Assembly (NCBI GenBank): GCA_964477295.1
Contig: CAYZEZ010000145.1
Coordinates: 1-11,847 of the forward strand
Length of the DNA stretch: 11,847 bases
Reading direction: 5' to 3'
DNA from: CAYZEZ01 sp964477295
GTDB taxonomy: Bacteria > Bacteroidota > Bacteroidia > Bacteroidales > SM23-62
Below the pieces are notes generated by a model. It was given only the letters and a program-made list of their open reading frames with translations, had not been told where the DNA came from and made no database searches. Shown piece after piece: positions 1-6,190 of the stretch (the stretch's first letter is position 1; every line of letters begins with the position of its first letter). The translations under genes were made by a program, and so were the position numbers.

Positions 1-198
1 TTTACCCTGGTGCTTCTTAATATATCCATCTGCTACCAGCGCCCCTAAAGCCTGCCTCACTGTCGGCCTGGTGATCTGGTATGTAGCACATAACTCGTTC
101 TCAGAAGGCAAGAGATCACCCTCAATGTAAACTCCATCGACAATGTGCTTCCGCAAGACCTCATAAACCTTCCTGTAATGCGGGACCCTGGTAGTCAT
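1..198 (-). CDS. GntR-family transcriptional regulator, N-terminal part (cut by the window edge)
   Basis: This is the DNA-binding end of a GntR-family repressor, read on the minus strand from ATG at 198-196. The 66 visible codons form a complete winged helix-turn-helix. It includes the family signature PSENELCATYQITRPTVRQA at residues 31-50, followed by the wing start GYIKKHQGK (58-66). The sensor domain lies beyond the window, so the effector cannot be read. The signature fits the HutC and AraR branches, whose sensors are respectively a UTRA domain and a LacI-like sugar-binding domain. The gene is divergent from the E2-E1-sugar cluster, and the region between them carries a TTGTA-N2-TACAA palindrome of the kind GntR/AraR proteins bind. 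I infer that it controls the cluster and itself, probably released by a sugar or sugar phosphate. The family is certain; the target is inferred from position. Confidence 0.93.
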   Translation of the reverse strand, partial: MTTRVPHYRKVYEVLRKHIVDGVYIEGDLLPSENELCATYQITRPTVRQALGALVADGYIKKHQGK

Positions 199-231
199 AA
201 CAAAATATTACTGAAAAATAATTAAACTGCC

Positions 232-249
232 AACTTGTATTTACAAGTT
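232..249. promoter_or_regulatory. Probable operator 1 for the divergent GntR regulator
   Basis: A perfect 8-bp inverted repeat with a 2-bp spacer: AACTTGTA-TT-TACAAGTT. From memory, the Bacillus subtilis AraR operator has the same TTGTA-N2-TACAA plan, and the gluconate operator of GntR uses ACTTGTA/TACAAGT with no spacer. The left arm contains the TTG that would be the -33 element of the plus-strand promoter (235-265), so binding here would block transcription of the E2-E1 operon. The palindrome is read directly; binding by the neighbouring regulator is inferred. Confidence 0.75.
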
Positions 250-265
250 TTATTTACTACATTTG
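235..265 (+). promoter_or_regulatory. Predicted main promoter of the E2-E1-sugar operon
   Basis: TTG (235-237), a 20-bp spacer and TACATTTG (258-265) match the Bacteroidota primary-sigma pattern of a -33 TTG and a -7 TAnnTTTG. Transcription would start near 272, leaving a leader of about 140 nt before the E2 ATG at 412. The -33 element lies inside operator 1. The leader has no Shine-Dalgarno sequence near the ATG, as is usual in this phylum. The motif match is direct; the start site is inferred. Confidence 0.6.
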
Positions 266-275
266 TCTTATATTC

Positions 276-301
276 ATAAAGCCTTAATACATAGGCTATA
301 T
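276..301. repeat. Inverted repeat (hairpin) between the two facing promoters
   Basis: Bases 276-284 (ATAAAGCCT) and 293-301 (AGGCTATAT) pair at 8 of 9 positions around an 8-base loop, with one A-A mismatch. The repeat lies between the two predicted start sites (about 272 and 305). It would therefore fall in the first bases of both the operon leader and the regulator leader. Its role is unknown: RNA structure at the 5' end, or a further protein-binding site. Confidence 0.4.
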
Positions 302-311
302 AACAATAACT

Positions 312-342
312 CAAATGTAAGTAATAAAATATATATTTACAA
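312..342 (-). promoter_or_regulatory. Predicted promoter of the GntR regulator gene, facing the operon promoter
   Basis: Read on the minus strand: TTG (342-340), a 20-bp spacer and TACATTTG (319-312). Spacing and -7 sequence are identical to the plus-strand promoter. Transcription would start near 305 and run left to the regulator ATG at 198, a leader of about 107 nt. The site lies to the right of the operon promoter, so the two promoters point at each other and their first 30 or so transcribed bases would be complementary. Confidence 0.5.
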
Positions 343-345
343 GTA
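328..345. promoter_or_regulatory. Probable operator 2 (one strong and one degenerate half-site)
   Basis: This 18-bp site aligns with operator 1 in the opposite orientation. The right arm TACAAGTA matches 7 of 8 bases of TACAAGTT, while the left arm AATATATA matches 5 of 8. The strong arm carries the CAA (340-342) that reads as the -33 TTG of a minus-strand promoter (312-342) for the regulator gene. It would be a weaker autoregulatory site than operator 1, or a second contact for looping or cooperative binding. Confidence 0.5.
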
Positions 346-411
346 AAACCTGAAGTCAAAAACAGAATTCAGGAGACAGAAGGGGAAAAAACAAATAAAT
401 AAACTATAAAG

Positions 412-1680
412 ATGGCTACTCCAGTAATAATGCCAAGGCAAGGTCAATCGGTTGAGACCTGTATCATTTCAGAGTGGTTTAAAAAACCCGGTGAAGATGT
501 CAGGGAAGGAGATATCCTTTTAAGCTATGAGACGGATAAAGCAGCCTTTGACCTGGAAGCTCCTGCTTCAGGCAGACTACTCCAGGTGTTTTTCCAGGCG
601 GGCAATGAAGTACCGGTCCTGACAAACATTGCAGTGATAGGAAAGGAAGGCGAAGATATCGGATCATTCGCTCCGGAAAATGCCGGGGCTCAGAAGGAAA
701 TCACCTTTGAAGATGGAGCGCTGGCAGATGAATCTGAACAAAACGAGACTAAAAAAGAGATTTTAAAAACTTCTCAATCACAGGAAGGTGTGAAAACCAG
801 GGTTTCTCCCAGGGCCAGGAATATGGCTCTCAAAAATGGCATCGAGGTAGACGGATTATCCGGTTCAGGGCCAAATGGCAGGATTATCGTACGGGATATT
901 GAAAAGGCAATGGCTGCAGGAAGCACATTGAAAACCAAGGCAGTTATAGCTGAATCCTCCATGCCCGGTTCAAATTCCACAGAAGAATTTGAAGTCGTTC
1001 CACTAACCAACATACGCAGGATAATTGCAGAAAAAATGCATGCATCGCTGCAAAACAGCGCTCAGTTAACGCATCACACCAGTGCGGATGCAAGAAAAAT
1101 CCAGAGGCTTCGCCAGCAATTCAAGCAGGAATACCAGCAGGGCTCCGGGGAAAACATCACCCTGAACGATATGGTGTGTTATGCTACTATTAAGGCCCTT
1201 AGGATAAAACCCTACATCAATTCACATTTCCTGGGAAATGAGATTAAAACTTTTCACATAGTAAACCTGGGGATCGCTGTAGATACCGAGCGGGGTTTAA
1301 TGGTTCCTGCCCTCAAAAATGCGCATGTTATGTCACTTTCCCAGCTTTCGGCAAACCTTAAATCACTGGCTAATCAGTGCAGGCAGGGCAAGATTGATCC
1401 CGAATTGCTGTCAAGTGCGGCGGCTACTTTCACCGTATCGAACCTGGGAGTATTTGAAATTGAAATGTTTACTCCTATTCTGAATATACCACAAGCCGGG
1501 ATTTTGGGGGTGAATAACATTATTAAAAGGCCTGCCGATCTGGGTGGAGGCGTCATGGGATTCATCCCATATATAGGTCTTTCACTAACCTATGACCACA
1601 GGGCGGTGGACGGAGCACCAGCTTCTGTATTCCTGAAAGAAGTAAAAGACCAGGTAGAAAATTTTGAATACGATTTGTAA
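412..1680 (+). CDS. Dihydrolipoamide acyltransferase (E2) of a 2-oxoacid/acetoin-type dehydrogenase complex
   Basis: This is the E2 core enzyme, which carries the acyl group from E1 on a swinging lipoyl arm and passes it to coenzyme A. Domains are in canonical order. A single lipoyl domain covers about residues 1-78, with the lipoylated lysine expected at K43 in ETDKAAFD. A charged linker follows. The peripheral-subunit-binding domain spans about 130-166 (RVSPRARNMA through GRIIVRDIEKAM). The catalytic acyltransferase domain runs from about 195 to 422, with the active-site motif DHRAVDG at 395-401 (H396, D400). The 422-residue length is normal for a one-lipoyl-domain E2. It is the first gene after the regulatory region and lies 15 bp upstream of the E1 gene, so the two are surely cotranscribed. 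The acyl substrate cannot be read from the sequence. The start is the first ATG in frame and opens the lipoyl strand directly. Confidence 0.95.
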   Translation: MATPVIMPRQGQSVETCIISEWFKKPGEDVREGDILLSYETDKAAFDLEAPASGRLLQVFFQAGNEVPVLTNIAVIGKEGEDIGSFAPENAGAQKEITFEDGALADESEQNETKKEILKTSQSQEGVKTRVSPRARNMALKNGIEVDGLSGSGPNGRIIVRDIEKAMAAGSTLKTKAVIAESSMPGSNSTEEFEVVPLTNIRRIIAEKMHASLQNSAQLTHHTSADARKIQRLRQQFKQEYQQGSGENITLNDMVCYATIKALRIKPYINSHFLGNEIKTFHIVNLGIAVDTERGLMVPALKNAHVMSLSQLSANLKSLANQCRQGKIDPELLSSAAATFTVSNLGVFEIEMFTPILNIPQAGILGVNNIIKRPADLGGGVMGFIPYIGLSLTYDHRAVDGAPASVFLKEVKDQVENFEYDL

Positions 1681-1695
1681 TAAAACCTATATAAA

Positions 1696-4161
1696 ATGCC
1701 AAAGTCACAATTACTCGATCCAAAAGTATTAAGAACAAAAGGAGAAATTATCTTTGGATCCATCCCTGTTAATCAATATAGCAAGAGCATCGAAGAAGAA
1801 GGTAAAAATTATTCCAACCAGGATTTCGTGCGTATTTTACAGCATATGGTCATTATCAGGGAATTTGAAACAATGCTGAACCAGATTAAGATTGAAGGAG
1901 AATATAACGGCCTTAAATATAACCATCCCGGACCCGCACACTTATCGATTGGGCAGGAGGCATCGGCTGTAGGAATGGCCTACCATCTCACACCTGAAGA
2001 TTTGATATTCGGATCGCATCGCAGCCATGGAGAAATACTGGCCAAAGGCCTGTCCTCCATCCATCAGTTATCAGACGAAAAACTAATGAGGATCATGGAA
2101 ACCTATCTTGAAGGGGATGCCCTGAGGGTGGTTGAAAGGGACCAAAAGGAGGTTCAGGAACTGGCTGTGGATTATTTACTCTATGGGACCCTGGCCGAAA
2201 TATTTGCCAGGGCTTATGGCTTCAATAAAGGCCTGGGAGGATCTATGCATGCCTTCTTCCCTCCTTTCGGCATCTACCCGAATAATGCCATCGTAGGAGG
2301 ATCGGGAGACATTGCTGTTGGAGCGGCCCTCTACAAGAAAGTCAATCAAAAACCAGGCATAGTTGTGGCCAATATTGGCGATGCGTCCATGGGATGCGGT
2401 CCCGTTTGGGAAGGAATCTGCTTTGCAACAATGGACCAGTATAAAACCCTCTGGACCGGTGATTACCAGGGTGGACTACCCATAATTTTTAACTTCATGA
2501 ATAACCAGTATGGAATGGGGGGACAAACACGGGGAGAAACTATGGGATATGATATGCTGGCCAGAATCGGAGCCGGAGTTAATCCTGAAATGATGCACTC
2601 TGAGCGGGTGGATGGATACAATCCCCTTGCCGTAATCGATGCCTTTAAAAGGAAGAAAACGATCCTCGAAGAAAAAAAAGGTCCGGTGCTGCTCGATACG
2701 CTTACCTACCGCTACAGTGGTCACTCCCCATCGGATGCTTCATCTTACAGGACAAAAGAAGAACTCGAAGCCTGGCAGGCTAACGATTCAATCCTTTTTT
2801 TCAGTGAAGAACTGAAAAAACATAAGATGCTGACGCAGGATCAGATTGACCAGATCTGGGAAGAAACCAGGGAAAAGATCACCCGGACCATGAAACTGGC
2901 AACCGATGACGACATCTCTCCCCGGCTTGATCTTATTAAAGATCCGGATGCCATTGGGAAATTGATGTTCTCTGATAACTCGGTTGATAAAATGGATAAC
3001 CGCACACCCGAAAGTTTGATTAGTATCAAAGAAAATCCCCGGGTTCAGCAAATCAAAAAGAAGGAACGGTTTGGCCTGGATGAGAATGGCAAGCCTTATT
3101 CGAAGGTTAAAGCCTACCAGCTCAGGGACGGTATTTTTGAAGCCATAATCGATCGTTTCTACAAAGATCCCACGCTGGTTGCCTATGGTGAAGAAAACCG
3201 TGATTGGGGAGGTGCATTTGCCGTATACAGGGGATTAACCGAAGCCCTGCCATATAACCGCCTCTTCAACTCCCCGATCTCCGAAGGGGCCATCGCTGGA
3301 ACTGCCATTGGGTATGGAATGGCCGGTGGACGTGTTATTGCAGAGATCATGTATTGCGATTTCCTGGGCCGGTCAGGTGATGAAGTATTTAATCAATTGC
3401 CCAAATGGCAGTCTATGAGCGGTAATGTACTTAAGATGCCTGTCGTCATCAGGGTTTCTGTGGGTTCGAAATACGGAGCCCAGCATTCACAGGACTGGTC
3501 TTCACTGGTGGCCCATATACCCGGGATTAAGGTAGTTTTTCCTGCTACTCCTTACGATGCCAAAGGACTTATGAATGCGGCCTTGCAGGGAACCGATCCG
3601 GTAGTATTCTTTGAAAGCCAGCGGATATACGATATCGGAGAATGGTTCCACCAGGGAGGTGTGCCGGAAGGGTATTATGAAATTCCACTGGGTGAACCGG
3701 ATATTAAAAAAGAAGGAAGCGATATCACCCTTTTATCTGTTGGATCCACTCTTTATACTGTGCTGGAAGCAGCCAGGACCCTGAAAGAAAAATATAATCT
3801 TTCTGCTGAGATTATAGATGCCAGAAGCCTTGTGCCTTTTAACTATGAACCAGTTATTGCCTCGGTGAGGAAAACAGGAAAAATCCTCCTCGCCAGCGAT
3901 GCTTCCTCAAGAGGATCCTTTATGAAAGAAATGGCTCAAACCATTACAGAGCTTGCCTTCGATGAACTTGACGGGCCTCCGGTTGTGGTTGGCTCCAGAA
4001 ACTGGATTGTTCCGGCTCATGAAATGGAAGATTATTTCTTCCCTCAGCCTGAATGGATCCTCGATGCTATCCATGAAAGAATCATCCCCCTGGAAGGGCA
4101 CCAGGTATCTAATGATTTTAGTGAAACTGAACAAATAAGAAGGAATAAATCAGGCACCTGA
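1696..4161 (+). CDS. Thiamine-diphosphate-dependent dehydrogenase E1, fused alpha and beta subunits
   Basis: This E1 decarboxylates or cleaves a 2-oxoacid (or acyloin) on thiamine diphosphate and acylates the lipoyl arm of E2. It is an alpha-beta fusion. The alpha half covers about residues 45-420, with HRSHGE (H108, H111), KGLGGSMH and the cofactor/metal motif GDA (228-230) to NN (269-270). The beta half starts near 474, with PISEGAIAG (conserved Glu, E530) and QHSQDW (H597). The HRSHGE and GGSMH motifs resemble pyruvate and acetoin dehydrogenases more than branched-chain E1. Two features are odd: GDG has become GDA, and 38 residues separate GDA from NN where about 24-27 is usual, owing to extra sequence around QYKTLWTGDYQGG. 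At 821 residues it is longer than the usual fused E1 of about 650-700. No E3 is nearby; one encoded elsewhere would be needed. Confidence 0.9.
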   Translation: MPKSQLLDPKVLRTKGEIIFGSIPVNQYSKSIEEEGKNYSNQDFVRILQHMVIIREFETMLNQIKIEGEYNGLKYNHPGPAHLSIGQEASAVGMAYHLTPEDLIFGSHRSHGEILAKGLSSIHQLSDEKLMRIMETYLEGDALRVVERDQKEVQELAVDYLLYGTLAEIFARAYGFNKGLGGSMHAFFPPFGIYPNNAIVGGSGDIAVGAALYKKVNQKPGIVVANIGDASMGCGPVWEGICFATMDQYKTLWTGDYQGGLPIIFNFMNNQYGMGGQTRGETMGYDMLARIGAGVNPEMMHSERVDGYNPLAVIDAFKRKKTILEEKKGPVLLDTLTYRYSGHSPSDASSYRTKEELEAWQANDSILFFSEELKKHKMLTQDQIDQIWEETREKITRTMKLATDDDISPRLDLIKDPDAIGKLMFSDNSVDKMDNRTPESLISIKENPRVQQIKKKERFGLDENGKPYSKVKAYQLRDGIFEAIIDRFYKDPTLVAYGEENRDWGGAFAVYRGLTEALPYNRLFNSPISEGAIAGTAIGYGMAGGRVIAEIMYCDFLGRSGDEVFNQLPKWQSMSGNVLKMPVVIRVSVGSKYGAQHSQDWSSLVAHIPGIKVVFPATPYDAKGLMNAALQGTDPVVFFESQRIYDIGEWFHQGGVPEGYYEIPLGEPDIKKEGSDITLLSVGSTLYTVLEAARTLKEKYNLSAEIIDARSLVPFNYEPVIASVRKTGKILLASDASSRGSFMKEMAQTITELAFDELDGPPVVVGSRNWIVPAHEMEDYFFPQPEWILDAIHERIIPLEGHQVSNDFSETEQIRRNKSGT

Positions 4162-4183
4162 TCCGGAAATCCATCTGTATTTA

Positions 4184-4214
4184 TTGTACCCTGTGCGCTT
4201 AATTTCTATATTTA
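4184..4214 (+). promoter_or_regulatory. Possible internal promoter before the isomerase gene
   Basis: TTG (4184-4186), a 20-bp spacer and TATATTTA (4207-4214) match the Bacteroidota pattern except for A in place of the final G. The site lies in the 68-bp gap after the E1 gene and would start transcription near 4221, just ahead of the ATG at 4230. It could let the sugar genes be expressed apart from E2-E1. Such short AT-rich matches also arise by chance. Confidence 0.35.
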
Positions 4215-4229
4215 GAAAAATTTAAACCA

Positions 4230-4904
4230 ATGAAGAGGAGCGAAATTAACCGGCACATTCAAAGTGCAATCGGTTTTTTCAATAAAAATAATTTTTTCCT
4301 GCCACCATGGGGATTATGGAAACCGGGTGATTGGAAGGGAAAATACGAATCTTGCAGTGAAATCATAGATCACCAGCTCGGGTGGGATATAACAGATTTT
4401 GGGACAAACGATTTTTATACGTATGGTTTAATACTTTTTACCATCAGAAATGGCATCATCAATAAGCCGGAAAAGAAATATTGTGAAAAGATCATGATTG
4501 TCGGGGAAGGCCAGATCACACCAATGCATTTTCACTGGTCCAAAACCGAAGATATCATCAACCGCGGTGGCGGAAACCTGGCCATGGAATTATACATGGC
4601 AGATAAGTCCAAAAAACTTACAGAGCGTGAATTCACTATTAGTACAGATGGAATGGTGAGGCACTTCCAGCCAGGAGATAAACTGGTCCTTAAAACCGGA
4701 GAAAGCGTGACCTTACCCCCTTACCTTGCACACCGGTTTTATGGTGAACAGGGCAAAGGCAAGGTGCTGGTTGGCGAAGTAAGCTCAGTCAATGATGATG
4801 ACACCGACAATTGCTTCGTTGATGGAGTCGGCCGGTTCCCATCTATTGTTGAGGACGAGCCCCCAATCCACCTGCTTGTATCTGACTATCCTAATTATTT
4901 ATAA
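4230..4904 (+). CDS. D-lyxose/D-mannose-type sugar isomerase (cupin)
   Basis: This is a member of the D-lyxose isomerase family, cupin-fold metalloenzymes that interconvert aldoses and ketoses such as D-lyxose with D-xylulose and D-mannose with D-fructose. The 224-residue length is typical. The metal site is visible as H100 and H102 in MHFHWSKTEDI, E107 in the same motif, and H168 in AHRFYG, the two-His, Glu, distant-His pattern of the family. The N-terminal region, with PPWGLWKPGDW, is also typical. There is no signal peptide, so it is cytoplasmic. It ends three bases before the PfkB kinase gene, which suggests that the kinase phosphorylates the ketose formed here, or that the pair handles the same sugar. 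The substrate could be another pentose or hexose, because family members are promiscuous and some act on phosphorylated or branched sugars. Confidence 0.85.
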   Translation: MKRSEINRHIQSAIGFFNKNNFFLPPWGLWKPGDWKGKYESCSEIIDHQLGWDITDFGTNDFYTYGLILFTIRNGIINKPEKKYCEKIMIVGEGQITPMHFHWSKTEDIINRGGGNLAMELYMADKSKKLTEREFTISTDGMVRHFQPGDKLVLKTGESVTLPPYLAHRFYGEQGKGKVLVGEVSSVNDDDTDNCFVDGVGRFPSIVEDEPPIHLLVSDYPNYL

Positions 4905-4907
4905 CAT

Positions 4908-6104
4908 ATGGGGAAAATAAAAATATCCGGAGTGGGTTGTTGCCTGCTCGACTACCTGTATTCCAACATCGATTTTAATGGCCCCGTTTTCTCGAAATAC
5001 CTCTCTGCAGAAGAAGGTGACGGAGGACTGAGCCCCGGGAAACTGGTTTTCACAGAAGAGCTGGAAAAATTCAGTAAACGGCCTATAATAGAAATCCTGG
5101 CTGACCTGGTAAGCGAAAAAGAACCAGATAAATACAATCTCGGCGGACCAGCTATCGTTGCCCTGACCCATGCAGCCCAATTATTAAGCCAGGCCGCCGA
5201 TGTAAGTTTTTATTTAGCCATTGGAGACGATACCATAGGTAAAAAAATACTGGAAATCATTGATGAGACACCTGTTAAACTTGCCGGAACTAAAATGGCT
5301 GCTACACCTTCCCCGTTCACTTATGTTTTATCAGATCCAAACTTTAATGAGGGACACGGTGAACGCACCTTTATAAATAATATTGGTGCAGCCAGGGATG
5401 TTATGCCTGAGGACCTGGATGAGGATTTCTTCCAATCCGATTTGGTCGTATTTGGAGGAACTGCTATTGTTCCTTCCATACATGATAATCTGCTCGAATT
5501 ACTGACAAAGGCAAAGCAATCAGGAGCCGTATCTGTTGTCAATACTGTTTTCGATTTCAGGAGTGAAAAATCTGCCCCGGGTACTAAATGGCCTTTAGGA
5601 TCATCAGACGAGACCTACAAACACATCGATATCCTTATTATGGATATGGAAGAAGCACTGAAATTAAGTGGTAAGCCAACCCTTGATAAGGCCTGCACAT
5701 TCTTTACCAAGTCAGGTGTTGGCTCCTTTATTATAACTAACGGTACCCTGCCGGTAATCCTGTTCTCCAGTGGAAAACTCTTCAAGCCACAACCGGTAAT
5801 TTCACTACCTGTCTCTGAAACTGTTCTGAATGAATTAAAGCACAATACCGGCCTGGCAGGTGACACAACCGGCTGCGGTGATAATTTCGCAGGGGGAATC
5901 ATAGCATCTGCCGCCTGGCAAATAGCTGAAAAAGGAAAAAAAGCACTGGATCTGGTTGAAGCATGCTCATGGGGTATTGCATCGGGAGGTTTTACCTGCT
6001 TCATAATGGGTGGGACATATATTGAGTTCAAACCAGGGGAAAAACTGAACCTTGTAAAACCCTATTTCGAATTATATCAGGATCAGTTAAGTGAAACCTT
6101 ATAG
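4908..6104 (+). CDS. PfkB-family carbohydrate kinase
   Basis: An ATP-dependent sugar kinase of the ribokinase/PfkB superfamily. The C-terminal signature DTTGCGDNFAGG begins at D319, with the catalytic base at D325 and the GCGD anion hole. The N-terminal substrate-side motif is NLGGPAIVAL, in place of the usual GGNPANVA. At 398 residues it is longer than the usual 300-330. Extra sequence lies between the first strand (GVGCCLLDYLY) and the GGPA motif, about residues 20-75, where the lid that covers the sugar normally sits. The enzyme may therefore have an enlarged or unusual lid. It starts three bases after the isomerase stop codon, so the two are translationally close. Its sugar cannot be deduced. 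The family is certain, and the likely role is phosphorylating the ketose or polyol of this pathway. Confidence 0.9.
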   Translation: MGKIKISGVGCCLLDYLYSNIDFNGPVFSKYLSAEEGDGGLSPGKLVFTEELEKFSKRPIIEILADLVSEKEPDKYNLGGPAIVALTHAAQLLSQAADVSFYLAIGDDTIGKKILEIIDETPVKLAGTKMAATPSPFTYVLSDPNFNEGHGERTFINNIGAARDVMPEDLDEDFFQSDLVVFGGTAIVPSIHDNLLELLTKAKQSGAVSVVNTVFDFRSEKSAPGTKWPLGSSDETYKHIDILIMDMEEALKLSGKPTLDKACTFFTKSGVGSFIITNGTLPVILFSSGKLFKPQPVISLPVSETVLNELKHNTGLAGDTTGCGDNFAGGIIASAAWQIAEKGKKALDLVEACSWGIASGGFTCFIMGGTYIEFKPGEKLNLVKPYFELYQDQLSETL

Positions 6105-6169
6105 GACATGCTGAACCCGTTTCAGCATCTCATAAAGCATAAAAGATTCCGAATCAAGTTCGGCATGAC
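6105..6169. repeat. Paired inverted copies of a short palindromic intergenic repeat (REP-like)
   Basis: Two 26-nt units lie head to head, at 6105-6130 and, on the opposite strand, 6169-6144. They match at about 19 of 26 positions and are separated by 13 bases. Each unit is itself a hairpin with an 8-bp stem and a 5-base loop: ATGCTGAA/TTCAGCAT (6108-6128, perfect) and ATTCCGAA/TTCGGCAT (6146-6166, 7 of 8). From memory, many Bacteroidota genomes carry intergenic repeats of the form GTCATnCTGAACTTGTTTCAG. The element begins directly after the kinase stop codon and fills most of the gap to the next gene. No T-run follows, so it is not an obvious intrinsic terminator. Confidence 0.7.
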
Positions 6170-6190
6170 TTAGCTCCAGCATCTTCTACA

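Noticed and set aside
774..1013. Minus-strand open frame inside the E2 gene (and similar ones inside E1, kinase, HAD and AKR genes)
   Set aside because: These overlap genes with clear conserved motifs and show no recognisable domain themselves, so they are shadow frames.
1696..4161. Assignment of E1 as branched-chain 2-oxoacid dehydrogenase
   Set aside because: HRSHGE and GGSMH motifs are closer to pyruvate/acetoin-type E1, and the sugar-gene context does not suggest amino-acid breakdown. The substrate is left open.
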